The notes under the pieces: generated by a model
What the model was told of the DNA's origin: nothing
Database searches by the model: none
The model's input: the letters and a program-made list of their open reading frames with translations, nothing else
Part shown: positions 1 through 8,797 of the stretch, in pieces
How the letters are laid out: each line of letters starts with the position of its first letter
How positions within the stretch are numbered: position 1 is the first letter of the stretch
Position numbers and translations under genes: made by a program
From: Streptomyces sp. TRM70350
Lineage (GTDB): Bacteria; Actinomycetota; Actinomycetes; Streptomycetales; Streptomycetaceae
Length of the DNA: 64,000 bases
NCBI RefSeq assembly: GCF_019219825.1
Contig: NZ_JAHUXH010000017.1
Span: 62,001-126,000, forward strand
Reading direction: 5' to 3'

Positions 1-96
1 CCGGATGCGATTGAGTTCACGCCCAGCCATGATCTCGCCGTCGCTGGTGGTGGCGATGTTCACGATGCCCAGGTCGAGGCGCACGAAGACCCGCGT
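1..96 (-). pseudogene. IS200/IS605 OrfB (TnpB) fragment
   Basis: The minus-strand frame entering from the window edge reads RVFVRLDLGIVNIATTSDGE, the first RuvC-like motif (DLGIVN..TTSDG) of TnpB/OrfB RNA-guided nucleases. Upstream of about position 96 the frame becomes Pro/Arg-rich and no longer resembles TnpB, so the N-terminal half is missing. The 3' part lies outside the window, so whether the rest is intact cannot be judged. No IS end hairpin is visible here. Confidence 0.7.
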
Positions 97-379
97 GCGG
101 CGCCCGTGCGTCGCGCGTGGAGGGCGCGGCGGGAGTGGAAGCGCCGGTGAGGCCGGCCCGCCCCACTCCCGCTAGCGTCCTCGTCTCCCTCGTCCCTGGC
201 GCACACCATCCACGCCCCCGGGGACGAGGGCACCGCCCGTCGGTGGACCCCATATGGGCTGCCCGGGGCGGTGCAGGAGCGCAGCTCATTCGCCTCCCCC
301 GTGGCAGTGGGCGGGGCTGGATCAGGCGCTTGCGCGTCTGGCTCAGCGCCTGTCCGGGTCACGTGGGCTTACGCGCGGT
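97..379. other. No recognisable gene
   Basis: About 280 bases between the TnpB relic and the stop codon of the secreted protein. The reading frames here are short and Arg/Pro-rich, as expected of GC-rich non-coding DNA. I see no RNA gene or repeat. Confidence 0.4.
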
Positions 380-937
380 TCAGGCCGGACGGTTGCGGAA
401 GACCTGGTTGAGGTAGTCGCCGACGGGCGAGAGGACGAGGTAGTGGTCGTTGCGGCTGGGGACGCTGTGGGGGGTGACGGCCAGGGAGGTGTCGTTGTAG
501 GGGCGCAGGGTGAAGCCTCGCTCGATCCCGGTGTCGGTGGCGTACAGGTGCCACCACTGCTGCTTGTTGGCGGATGAGCACCTCTTGGTGGAGATGAGCT
601 GGCGGCTCTCCACGCTCGCGGGCTGAAGGCAGATGTTGTTGCCGCCCGCATTCTTGATGAGGAACGTGTCGGTGCTGCCATCGACGGCCTGGTAGATCCA
701 CTTTTCGGTGTCGTAGATGACGCCGTTGTGGTCCTCCCAGATGTCCACGTACGCCGTCGGCTCTTGGGCGAAGCCGTTGGGGGTGATGTGTTCCCCGGTC
801 TGGGTGTGGTCGATGAAGACGTCTTGGCCGGTGGGGACGGGCACGGCTGGGGCCGCGACCGCCGGGGTGGACACCATGGCGGTGAGGGCCGCCAGCAGGG
901 CGGGGCCGAGGAGGCGGAGGATGGTCGTCTTCGTCAT
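380..937 (-). CDS. Secreted RICIN-like (beta-trefoil) protein
   Basis: A 185-residue protein of unknown function, probably exported. I chose the ATG at 937 because a GGGAGAG ribosome site lies 6-7 bases upstream and the protein then opens with a classic signal peptide: MTKTT, a hydrophobic stretch to about residue 25, then a TPAVAAPA cleavage region. The frame runs further upstream but that part lacks a signal sequence. The mature part has lectin-like features of the ricin fold (a late QQWWHLY block, ICLQPAS, SLAVTPHS), compatible with one carbohydrate-binding domain. No catalytic domain is fused. It stands alone, with no operon partner. Confidence 0.7.
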   Translation of the reverse strand: MTKTTILRLLGPALLAALTAMVSTPAVAAPAVPVPTGQDVFIDHTQTGEHITPNGFAQEPTAYVDIWEDHNGVIYDTEKWIYQAVDGSTDTFLIKNAGGNNICLQPASVESRQLISTKRCSSANKQQWWHLYATDTGIERGFTLRPYNDTSLAVTPHSVPSRNDHYLVLSPVGDYLNQVFRNRPA

Positions 938-1440
938 GGACGTCTCTCCCTTGGATCGCCGGATAACGGCCCAGTCATCGTCCGTGTTCATCCAGCCGCC
1001 ATGAGGCGAAGAATGCTTTCCCCGTCGCCCGAAAGCGTGCAAAAGGCGCACCTCGGCCTGTCGTGTGGATGTCTTGACGCTAAGGGGTCCTTGCACTATG
1101 AGCGTCCGATCAGGTCGCGTGGTCTGGTGCCGTGCCTCGCAAGGCGCCGGAGCGCCCAGGTAGCTCCGGCGCCTTGCGAGGTGCGGTGCCAGGCCGCGCG
1201 ACCCGGGCGGGCATAGTGCAAGGACCCCTAAGTCTCCCGGGCTGCCCGCCTGTTGCAGTGGCGCCGAGGTATGCCCGCTGAACGGCCTCCACCCGCATCG
1301 GACTTTGGTGCTTCATGGCTGACCAGACCTCGTGGACCGCCGAACCGTCGCCCCCGCGGACTACTGGCAGCCTCAACTCTGCCTGATGCCGGGACAGCGC
1401 TACGCCGAACTGGTCGGCGGCCCGCTGGACGGGACGTTGC
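938..1440. other. Intergenic region carrying a MITE-like element
   Basis: No convincing gene. The stretch holds the 145-bp inverted-repeat element at 1084-1228. After it, 1232-1440 has a plus-strand tail ending YAELVGGPLDG..LLSA just before the DUF1062 stop, which could be the end of a lost gene, but no start or upstream homology is visible. Confidence 0.4.
1084..1228. mobile_element. MITE-like element with IS5-type ends
   Basis: The ends are near-perfect inverted repeats, GGGGTCCTTGCACTATG at 1084-1100 and its complement at 1212-1228. They are flanked by the same trinucleotide TAA (1081-1083 and 1229-1231), the short target duplication usual for IS5-family insertion. The interior codes for nothing but holds a 19-bp-arm palindrome (about 1134-1152 against 1163-1181, CTCGCAAGGCGCCGG type) forming a stable hairpin. 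One right-end copy recurs at 61422-61437 on the other side of the window. It is best read as a non-autonomous derivative of an IS5-family element. Confidence 0.75.
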
Positions 1441-1989
1441 TCAGCGCTTGAGCGTGAAGGTGAAGTCGCCGGAGAGCTTGCCGCTCAGCCGGACCACCGA
1501 CACGAGCTTCCCCTCCGTGATCAGTCTCTCGACCTCGGCCCGCGAAAGACCGCAACCTTCAGCGATCAGTCGCACCGGCCGGACAGGGATCCGCGCCGCA
1601 AAGCGGACCGAGACGTCGATCACCTCGCGGTCCAGGTGATCCGATCCGCCGGTGTCGAGACGCCAGGCGCTGTCCCAGTCGAGGGCGATGCGACTGCGGC
1701 GCCGCACGACCGGATCCTGGAGCAACTCAGCCGCCAGGCCGGGGTCGTTGTCATGCAGCCGGTCCAGCAGTTCAGGTCGTACGGAGCGCACATTCATCCG
1801 CTCCAGGACCGTGAGCTTTGCAGTTTCCCCGCAAGCGGTACAGAGCGCGAGGAGCCAGGCGTCGATGAGCTTGTGGTGTGCGTTGACGCGGAATTTACCG
1901 CTTGCCCGGAAGCGCTCGGACGCGCACGCGTGGCAACGGCGTCGAATGAGCGGGAGGCAGGTGGGCACGACCACCCAGTTTTCGAGCAC
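1441..1989 (-). CDS. DUF1062 domain protein
   Basis: A 182-residue protein of the DUF1062 family, widespread in actinomycetes and without assigned function. Two Cys pairs are visible: CHAC near residue 20 and CTAC near residue 50, separated by a FRASGKFRVNAHHKLIDAWLL block. This suggests a zinc ribbon at the N-terminus. The C-terminal half (LSRAEVERLITEGKL) looks like a small helical nucleic-acid-binding or S4-like segment. The start is GTG at 1989; no strong ribosome site is evident. It has no obvious functional link with its neighbours. Confidence 0.75.
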   Translation of the reverse strand: MLENWVVVPTCLPLIRRRCHACASERFRASGKFRVNAHHKLIDAWLLALCTACGETAKLTVLERMNVRSVRPELLDRLHDNDPGLAAELLQDPVVRRRSRIALDWDSAWRLDTGGSDHLDREVIDVSVRFAARIPVRPVRLIAEGCGLSRAEVERLITEGKLVSVVRLSGKLSGDFTFTLKR

Positions 1990-2200
1990 AGAAGTACACC
2001 GGTTTCAGTGAGAGGTCCGCAGCAGAAAGGAGCGCGGCGCACATGCGCGACGCGCGACGAATCAGCGCTCGGGAGGTCTCACAGGGTGTACAACGGCACG
2101 TCCTTGACCAGACGACTTGGTTCGGCAGCACGGTAATGGCGCACAGCGGCGCTGTTCCACTGGTTTTCGAGCGCCTCACCGTCAGGTTCTGTCCGGTGGG

Positions 2201-2304
2201 TCATGGACGAAGCCGGAGCCAGATGGCGGCGACGGTGGCGGTGCCGTGGAAGACGTAGGCCCGCTTGTCGTACCGCGTGGCCACGGCCCGGAAGTTCTTG
2301 AGCG
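2201..2304 (-). pseudogene. IS5-family transposase C-terminal fragment
   Basis: The minus-strand frame ending at 2201 reads KNFRAVATRYDKRAYVFHGT and then a helix and stop. NxRAVATRYDK is the conserved C-terminal block of IS5-family (IS1182/IS427-type) DDE transposases. Only about 34 codons survive. The match stops abruptly at 2304 where a phosphopantetheinyl transferase fragment on the other strand begins, so this looks like an old insertion junction. Confidence 0.75.
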
Positions 2305-2560
2305 GGAGATCTGCACCCCGGTGGAACGGGCGGCGCTGCGGCGCCTGCCGTACGAGGAGCGCAACGCCCGTCTGGTCCGCCTCTGGTCCCTCAAGGAGGC
2401 CTACACCAAGGCGCTCGGACAGGGTTGCGCTTCTCCTTCCGCGAGTTCGGCCTGGTCCTTCCTGACCACTTCCGTGTCCTCGGCCGACGGCCCGGACGGC
2501 GACCACGCGGTCAGCGCGGCTGGCCGACACGGGGCGCGGGCGGGAACCGGCCGCGGGCGC
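2305..2560 (+). pseudogene. 4'-phosphopantetheinyl transferase, truncated and frameshifted
   Basis: One plus frame contains RLVRLWSLKEAYTKALGQG, the W(S/T)xKEAxxKxxG signature of Sfp-type PPTases, the enzymes that activate carrier proteins. At about 2423-2425 one base appears to be missing, because the continuation LRFSFREFGLVLPDHFRVL lies in the next frame. The N-terminal domain, including the GxD metal-binding motif, is absent: the match begins at 2305 right beside an IS5 transposase relic. The protein cannot be functional, so the synthetases in this window need a PPTase encoded elsewhere. Confidence 0.75.
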
Positions 2561-2625
2561 CGTGGAACTCGTCGACCGGGAAGCGGCGACGCTCTTCGCG
2601 GCGCCGCTCGGCGTCCCGGCGCCCT

Positions 2626-2991
2626 TCAGGCCCGCTCGGCCAGCCGGGTGACGACCAGGATCACCGCGGCGCTGGAGAAGAGCGTGTACGGGACGAGCGA
2701 CGATCCCCGGTCACCGTGGATGGTCTGCCGGTAGAGGATCCATCCGCACAGCAACGCGAACCAGCAGCCGGCCAGCACGGCGGGCAGCGGCTTCCAGAAT
2801 CCCGCCACCACGCCTATCACACCGATCAGATCGAGCATGCCGATGAGGAACATCAGGCCGGGAGCCGGCGAGATCCTCGTCAGCGAGGAGAACCGGTCCA
2901 CCGCGACCGACAGCGCGGGCGTCCAGGTGAGCGCGGCGAGCGAGAACTCGAGGATGAGCAGGGCGGAGACGACCGCCGCGACGATGCGCAT
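2626..2991 (-). CDS. DoxX-like small membrane protein
   Basis: A 121-residue protein with four hydrophobic segments (about residues 3-20, 45-63, 68-86 and 98-115), the layout of the DoxX/DoxX-like family of integral membrane proteins, whose roles are poorly defined. The start at 2991 (MRIVAAVVSALLILEF) was chosen because the upstream in-frame extension is Arg-rich and AAGGATCC precedes the ATG. It lies between two degraded genes and looks intact, with no frame break. Confidence 0.7.
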   Translation of the reverse strand: MRIVAAVVSALLILEFSLAALTWTPALSVAVDRFSSLTRISPAPGLMFLIGMLDLIGVIGVVAGFWKPLPAVLAGCWFALLCGWILYRQTIHGDRGSSLVPYTLFSSAAVILVVTRLAERA

Positions 2992-3079
2992 CGTGAGGGA
3001 TCCTTTCGAACAGCGCGACCAGCAATGGGGCGCGCACCCGGTTGCGGTGAAGCGAACCGGGTGCGCGCCATGTCGTACG

Positions 3080-4230
3080 TCAGTTCTTGGCGGGCGCCGT
3101 GACGAGTGCGTCGTCCGCCGCGGCGCCGGAGCCGTCGTGCTCCGGATCCGGTTGCGGAACCTGCTCGGCACTCGGCTTCATACCACGGAAGCCCAGTGCC
3201 GTTGTTTCCGGCCGTGTCGACACAGCTGATCTCCCGGGCCGGTACCCCGATACGTTCCACGATGAGCCGGGTCATCCGGCCCGACGTTTGGGGCGGCAGC
3301 AGGTAGTCGACCGCGTTGAGGTCCCACCCCAGGTCATCGGCCAGCTCGCACAGGATCTCCTCAGTGAGTCGTGGGACGTTCTCCTCGATGGCCTTGTAGT
3401 CCTCCTGCGCCGCCGGCCGGCCGTCGTCGCGGTCCGCGAGCCCGAACCACTCGATGGAACGTGGTTCGTGGCGGCGTCCGCGGAGGCGCCCGGGAACAGG
3501 GGGACGGACGGCGCCGCGGCGGCGACCGCGGTGGCGAAGCGTCGCGTTCGCGAGAACCCGTATGGCGCGAGCCGGTGCGGTGTCGCCCGTTCCTCGGTGC
3601 CGGCCGGCTCCTCGGCGCGCGGTTCCGTCCCGGCCCGGTGCAGGGCGGCCACCACGTCGAGCAGATGGCGGGTCGTCGCCTCTCGCCGGGGCACACGGCG
3701 AGTCGGCGCAGGCCGGCCGGCGGCTCCAGGACGTTCACGAGCGACGTGAGCACCGGGCGGGCCCGATCTCCACCAGGTGCGTCGGTTCCCACGCGAACGC
3801 GGCTTGTACGGCGTCGGCGAAGAGGACGGGGGCGGTGACGTGCCGGGCCCAGTAGGCGGGGCCGATGGCGGTGGCGTCCGCCGGGCGGCCGAGCACGGTC
3901 GACAGCATGGGGATGCCGGCGCCGCGTGGGACACCGTATCGGCCATGGCGGCGAACTCGGCGACGACGGGTTCCATCAGGGGCGAGTGGAAGGCGTGGGA
4001 GACCTGCAACGGGCGGGTTCTCACCCGGCGTGCCGTCGGGGCCGCACGCACTCGGGCCAGTGCGTCCAGATCACCGGACAGCACCACGTGCCGCGGTCCG
4101 TTGACGGCGGCCACGCCCAGCGCGGGCTCGTCCGTGAGCAGGTCGGTCACGTCTCGGGCGCGGCGAGGACCGCCATACGGGAGCCGGGCAAGTGCGCTGC
4201 GTAGCGCGCACAATGCCCTCGACGGGGTCA
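3080..4230 (-). pseudogene. Degraded acyltransferase / ketosynthase-III gene
   Basis: Fragments of one former coding region are scattered over three minus frames. From the 5' side: a PKS acyltransferase piece (TDEPALGVAAVNGPRHVVLSG, then QVSHAFHSPLMEP with a HAFH motif typical of malonyl specificity), a shifted piece (STVLGRPADATAIGPAYWARH, HLVEIGP), then a linker. Last comes the C-terminal half of a FabH-like ketosynthase III (SIEWFGLADRDDGRP; LLPPQTSGRMTRLIVERIGV; CVDTAGNNG). At least two frameshifts separate them, and the 3' end (to the stop at 3080) no longer matches ketosynthases. Together with the nearby PPTase relic this suggests a dead polyketide locus, unrelated to the NRPS cluster. 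Confidence 0.65.
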
Positions 4231-4465
4231 CTGTGGCCGTCCGCCACCAGGGCGGCCCGCTGCACGCGGCTCTCACCAGGAACCGGGGGCAGCGCTTCGC
4301 CGGCTCTCTGCCCGATGCCGCTGTCTCCCTCGCCGTCACCTGTGACCGGCTCGCCTCCCGCAAGCCGCACCGGACGCCGCGCCGCGAGGCGGCCGACGCG
4401 CGATTGTCGGTGCCGGGTGTCACGCTGGTCTCACGCCGGACCCGCGACAGCGAAAGGGAATTGCC

Positions 4466-5263
4466 GTGATCACCACCGACCCCACCCCCGGTTCCCCCTG
4501 TTGGCTCGACCTCGGTGCCCCCGACGTCCGGGCCGCCGCGGCCTTCTACGGCGCGGTGCTCGGCTGGGAGTACGAGTCCATGGGGGAGGGGGAGGACATG
4601 GAAGGCGGGATGTTCCGGAAGGACGGCAAGACCGTCGCCGGGCTCGGCAAGCTCACCGAGGAGGGCGCGCGCTCGGCCTGGATGATCTACTACGCCGTCA
4701 CCGACGCGGACGCCACGACCCAGGCCGTGGAGCGCGCGGGCGGCACGGTGCGGGTGGCGCCGAGCGACCTCGACGACTGGGGCCGGATGGCACAGTACAG
4801 CGACCCGCTGGGGGGCCAGTTCGCCGTCTGGCAGCCGGGGAAGAACACGGGCTTCGAGCTCGCGGACGAGCCGGGCTCGCTGTCCTGGACCGAGCTGTAC
4901 ACGACCGACGCGGCGGGCGCGAAGGAGTTCTACGGCGGTGTCTTCGGCTGGCAGTTCAGCGACATGGAACTGCCGGGCGGCGGGGGCGCGTACACCCTCA
5001 TCACCCCCGCCGGACTTCCCGAGGAGCGCATGCAGGGCGGCATCATGGAGCTCCCCGCGGAGAACCTCGCGCTGGCGAACGGGCGGCCGTACTGGCACCC
5101 GGTCTTCCACGTCACCGACTGCGACGCCGCGGTCGCCGAGGTCACCGGGAACGGCGGCAGCGTGCAGATGGGACCGGAGGACGCCGAGGGCGTCGGCCGA
5201 CTGGCCGTCTGCGTCGACCCGGCCAACGCGGACTTCGTGGTGCTCACCCCGACCGGGCGCTGA
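4466..5263 (+). CDS. VOC family protein, two glyoxalase-like domains
   Basis: A 265-residue protein made of two vicinal-oxygen-chelate repeats: residues about 10-125 (CWLDLGAPDVRAAAAFYGAVLGWEY) and 140-262 (LSWTELYTTDAAGAKEFYGGVFGWQF). It resembles the actinobacterial Cfp30B-like group of small two-domain VOC proteins, used as hydrolases, dioxygenases or binding/resistance proteins. Substrate cannot be read from the sequence. The start is GTG at 4466 with GAAAGGGA eight bases upstream. It is followed by 200 bases without a gene and then a LysR-type gene in the same direction. Confidence 0.8.
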   Translation: MITTDPTPGSPCWLDLGAPDVRAAAAFYGAVLGWEYESMGEGEDMEGGMFRKDGKTVAGLGKLTEEGARSAWMIYYAVTDADATTQAVERAGGTVRVAPSDLDDWGRMAQYSDPLGGQFAVWQPGKNTGFELADEPGSLSWTELYTTDAAGAKEFYGGVFGWQFSDMELPGGGGAYTLITPAGLPEERMQGGIMELPAENLALANGRPYWHPVFHVTDCDAAVAEVTGNGGSVQMGPEDAEGVGRLAVCVDPANADFVVLTPTGR

Positions 5264-5466
5264 CCCCCCGCGGGCCTCGACGCCGCGTTGCGCCGTGTGG
5301 GGGGTGGGCGCCTGCTGACGCGCGCAGTCGCGGACCCCTCGAACGCTTCGGACGCCGGGCGGTCCCGTTGACCCCGGCCACGGTCGCGTCGGCGGTGTCC
5401 GCCTATCTGGTCATCGTCCTTCTCCGCACTTCAGCGCACATCTCCGAGCCGCACGCGCAGGGGTGA

Positions 5467-6420
5467 ACGCTCCGAAGAAGGGCGGCGCAGCACGATCACG
5501 TCCGGTCCTTCGTCGTCGCCGCCGACGCGGGGCAGTTCCAGGAGGCCGCCGCAGAGCCGGCGGTCACCCAGCAGGCCGTCTCCAAGCGCATCGCCGCGCT
5601 GGAGCGGAAACGCGGCGTGCGGCTGTTCACCCGCACCCCGCGCGGTGCCGAGCTCACCATCGACGGGCAGGCGTTCCTGCCCCACGCGCGCGAGCTGCTG
5701 CGCGTCGCCGAGCGCGCGGTCGCGTCCGTGCGCACCGGCCGCCGTCCGCTGCGCGTCGACGTGATCGCCTCGCGCGGCGCAGCGACGGGCCTGATGCGCG
5801 GCTTCCACCGCGCGCACCCCGAGATCGAGCTCGACGTGGTGATGCTGTTCGACATCGAGACGGCCGTCGCCGCCATCCGGTCCGGTGCGATCGACGCGTC
5901 CTTCCGCGCCGTCGCCGTGCCCGGCCGCCCCCTACCGGAGGACATCGAGTCCGTACGGGTGCTCGACGAGCCGCTCCAGCTCCTCACCGGCCCCGCCCAC
6001 GCGCTGGCGGGCACCCGGTCGGTGACCGTCGCTCAGCTCCTCGGGCACCGGATCTGGATGCCCGGCATCGTCCACGGGATCGAGTGGGCCGCCTACTACG
6101 ACGACCTCATCGCCGAGTTCGGCCTCACCATCGAGACAACGGGCCCCAACTTCGGCTCGGACGTACTCCTCGACACCGTCGCCGACAACCCGGCCCTGGC
6201 CACCTTCATGGGCGAGCAGACCCGCCTCGTCTGGCCCGCCGGGCACGGCCTGCGCCGCATCCCGGTGACCGACCCGACGCCCGTCTACCCGCACTCGCTC
6301 CTCTGGCACCGCGACAACCCCCACCCCGAGCTGACCACCCTCCGGGCCCACCTCGCCGCCACAGCGGCCGGCCACAACGAGGCCGGGACCTGGACGCCGG
6401 GCTGGGGGACTCCGCGCTGA
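5467..6420 (+). CDS. LysR-type regulator lacking a clear start codon
   Basis: Residues of a LysR N-terminal winged helix are plain in this frame (VRSFVVAADAGQFQEAA..., then TQQAVSKRIAALE and RLFTRTPRGAELT), followed by a periplasmic-binding-like effector domain to residue about 310. However, between the in-frame stop at 5464 and the helix-turn-helix there is no ATG, GTG or TTG. The first usable GTG (5617) would delete the DNA-binding helix. The gene has probably lost its start by point mutation or short deletion, or uses a non-standard start. The effector domain itself is unbroken. Confidence 0.65.
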   Translation, partial: TLRRRAAQHDHVRSFVVAADAGQFQEAAAEPAVTQQAVSKRIAALERKRGVRLFTRTPRGAELTIDGQAFLPHARELLRVAERAVASVRTGRRPLRVDVIASRGAATGLMRGFHRAHPEIELDVVMLFDIETAVAAIRSGAIDASFRAVAVPGRPLPEDIESVRVLDEPLQLLTGPAHALAGTRSVTVAQLLGHRIWMPGIVHGIEWAAYYDDLIAEFGLTIETTGPNFGSDVLLDTVADNPALATFMGEQTRLVWPAGHGLRRIPVTDPTPVYPHSLLWHRDNPHPELTTLRAHLAATAAGHNEAGTWTPGWGTPR

Positions 6421-6438
6421 ACGCCTCCGGGTCCTCGA

Positions 6439-6832
6439 TCATCGTGGCCGGATCGACGGACGGTCGACGTGGTCCTGGTACTCGTCACCGGCCATCCCCT
6501 GATTGGCCCACCGGCCACGGCCTGCGCCGATCTTCTCCTCGGCCCTGATGGCACGGGCCGCCAGGGCCTCGTCGACGACGGCGAACCGGCGGCCTTTTTA
6601 CCCTTCCCCCCGTCCTCGCGCCCGAAGGACGGGAAGTCGACCAGGTCGTAGAAGTTCTCGCCACCGATGTGCTGGGCCATGTGAACCACCAGGGCGAAGC
6701 CTTTGGCCGTGGCCGCAGCTCGGCCCGCCGGATGCCGGGATCTTCCGGTGTCGCGGCCGCGCCCAGGAAGTGCTCGATCGACCGGCCACTCCGAAGCGCG
6801 GCGACTCCCAGGGATTCGCCGAGGTAGCGCAT
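6439..6832 (-). pseudogene. Small hypothetical gene with two frameshifts
   Basis: Three minus frames join into one plausible protein of about 130 residues: MRYLGESLGVAALRSGRSIE...AELRPR from the ATG at 6832, then GFALVVHMAQHIGGENFYDL in the next frame, then AVVDEALAARAIRAEEKIGA to the stop at 6439. Each piece looks protein-like (amphipathic helices, acidic patches) whereas its out-of-frame continuations turn Arg/Pro-rich. I do not recognise the family. Two single-base indels (near 6715 and near 6597) would restore it, so it is either decayed or affected by sequencing error. Confidence 0.5.
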
Positions 6833-7258
6833 TCGGGCAAGTCAGACGTTGTTGAGACGCACGAACACCGTAGATCACCGGCTGCGCGATCGAGGCAGCC
6901 ACAGGGCGACAACCGGGCAGCACGGGCGGCAAGGTCGTGGGCACGGCCGTTGCGCGGCTGTTCGGCGTGCTTCGGGGGAGGTCCCGGCAGCCGAGATCAC
7001 CTCGGCCGACGGCGGCGCCGACGAGATCCTGCGCTTGGCCGCCGCCAACGCCTACGACGACCGAACCCCGCTACCGGTCCGCGAGCACGGCGGCGTCCTC
7101 GGCAGGGTGCACGCCCGCTGGAGGGTGCTCTTCGCCCAGCGGTTGGCGTGCACGCGCGGGCAGCGGAGGGGGACGATGGAGTGGCCGAGGCACGGACGCC
7201 GGCACAGGGTCCGGTCCGGCAGACGGCAGCCCGATCGAGGCCGGAAGGAGCCTGGGGT
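6833..7258 (+). other. No supported gene before the PAS-phosphatase
   Basis: A plus-strand frame has one protein-like patch (ITSADGGADEILRLAAANAY, about 6985-7055) but neither start context nor recognisable family. The end of the stretch holds the GGAAGGAG ribosome site of the next gene. Confidence 0.35.
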
Positions 7259-8794
7259 ATGGGTGCGGCAGAGCCCTTCCGGGGTGACCCCGGCACGGCG
7301 GACGTGGTTCCGTCCATGCCGGGTGGGCTGCTCGATGTTCTGAACGTGGCCGCCGTCCTCCTCGACGCAGAGGGCAGGATCGATCTCTGGAGCCCGCAGG
7401 CCGAGATCCTCTTCGGCTACACCGCCGAGGAGGCCCTGGGCCAGTACGCGGGCCACCTGCTGATCGACAAGGAGCACCTCGACACGGTCCTGGAGCTGTT
7501 CGCCCAGGTCATGCGGGAGGGCAAGAGCTGGGCAGGGGTCTTCCCCATCCGGCACAAGGACGGCAGCACGCGCCTGGTGGAGTTCCGCAACATGCGGCTG
7601 CAGGACGACCAGCGCGAGTACTGGGCATTGGGGCTGGCCACGGATCAGGCAACCCTGCGGCAGGTGGAGCGGAACCTGGCCCTGTCCGCCCAGCTGGTGT
7701 CCCAGTCACCGATCGGTCTGGGCATGCTGGACACCGATCTCCGGTACATCTCCGTCAATCCCGCGGAGGAACGGATGAACGGCGTACCGGCCGCCGAGCA
7801 CATCGGCCGCCACGTCCACGAGGTGCTGCCCTTCCTCGACGAGTCCTTCGAAGCAGCCATGCGCGAAGTCCTGGCCACCGGGACCCCGATCCTGGACCAG
7901 TACACCGTCGGCCGTACGGCGGCCGACCCGGACAACGACCATGCCTGGTCGATCTCGTTCTACCGACTCGAAGCCCCCAACGGGAGAGTGCTGGGAGTGG
8001 CCACCTCCAGCGTCGACGTCACCGACCGGCACCGCGCCGTGGAAGAACAACGCCGCGCCGCCCTGACCCTCCAGCGCAGTCTGCTGCCCCACCCCCCTCC
8101 ACGACGACCTGGTCTCGATGTCGCCCACCGCTACCGCCCGGCACAAGCCACCATCGAGATCGGCGGCGACTGGTACGACGTCATCCCTCTCACCGGCGAC
8201 AAGACCGCCCTCGTCGTCGGCGATGTCATGGGCAGCGGCGTCGCAGCCGCAGCCACCATGGGACAGCTGCGCACCGCTACGAGAACCCTGGCCGACCTCG
8301 ATCTGGCCCCCGCCCAGGTCCTGCACCACCTCGACCACATCACAGACGGCCTCGACACCATCGCGACCTGCGTCTATGCCGTCTTCGACCCCTGCACAGC
8401 GCAGTGCCACATCTCCGTTGCCGGGCACCTGCCGCCCGTCCTTCTCCACCCGGACGGCACACGCGAACTCCTCGACCTGCCCACCGGCGCGCCCCTGGGC
8501 GGCTGCGGCATCTCCTTCGACACCACCTCCTTCGCCTTCCGGCCGGGGAACCAGCTCGTCCTCTACACCGACGGCCTCGTCGAGACCCGCGACCTGCCGA
8601 TCGACGCACGCCTGGACGCGCTCCTCGACATCCTCGACGACCCGGACCGATCGCTGGACGCCACCTGCGACCTGCTTCTGCACACCCTGCGTGATGAAGG
8701 AGACCATGACGACGTAGCCCTGCTCATCGCCCGGGCCGGTCACAGCCCAGCGGACGAGGCGCTCACTGGGGGGATTGATGACGAGCGTTGTTGA
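7259..8794 (+). CDS. PAS-PAS-PP2C phosphatase (SpoIIE/RsbU type)
   Basis: A 511-residue cytoplasmic signalling protein. Residues about 25-140 form a PAS domain (AAVLLDAEGRIDLWSPQAEI, LFGYTAEEALG). Residues 150-260 form a second PAS/PAC (GLGMLDTDLRYISVN). Residues 280-495 form a PP2C/SpoIIE phosphatase with the metal-binding GGDWYDV, GDVMGSG, AGHLPPVLL, LYTDGLVETR and DDVALL motifs. Such proteins usually dephosphorylate an anti-sigma-factor antagonist in response to a signal sensed by the PAS domains. I chose the ATG at 7259 for its strong GGAAGGAG site; the frame is open further upstream. No anti-sigma partner lies next to it. Confidence 0.85.
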   Translation: MGAAEPFRGDPGTADVVPSMPGGLLDVLNVAAVLLDAEGRIDLWSPQAEILFGYTAEEALGQYAGHLLIDKEHLDTVLELFAQVMREGKSWAGVFPIRHKDGSTRLVEFRNMRLQDDQREYWALGLATDQATLRQVERNLALSAQLVSQSPIGLGMLDTDLRYISVNPAEERMNGVPAAEHIGRHVHEVLPFLDESFEAAMREVLATGTPILDQYTVGRTAADPDNDHAWSISFYRLEAPNGRVLGVATSSVDVTDRHRAVEEQRRAALTLQRSLLPHPPPRRPGLDVAHRYRPAQATIEIGGDWYDVIPLTGDKTALVVGDVMGSGVAAAATMGQLRTATRTLADLDLAPAQVLHHLDHITDGLDTIATCVYAVFDPCTAQCHISVAGHLPPVLLHPDGTRELLDLPTGAPLGGCGISFDTTSFAFRPGNQLVLYTDGLVETRDLPIDARLDALLDILDDPDRSLDATCDLLLHTLRDEGDHDDVALLIARAGHSPADEALTGGIDDERC

Positions 8795-8797
8795 CAC

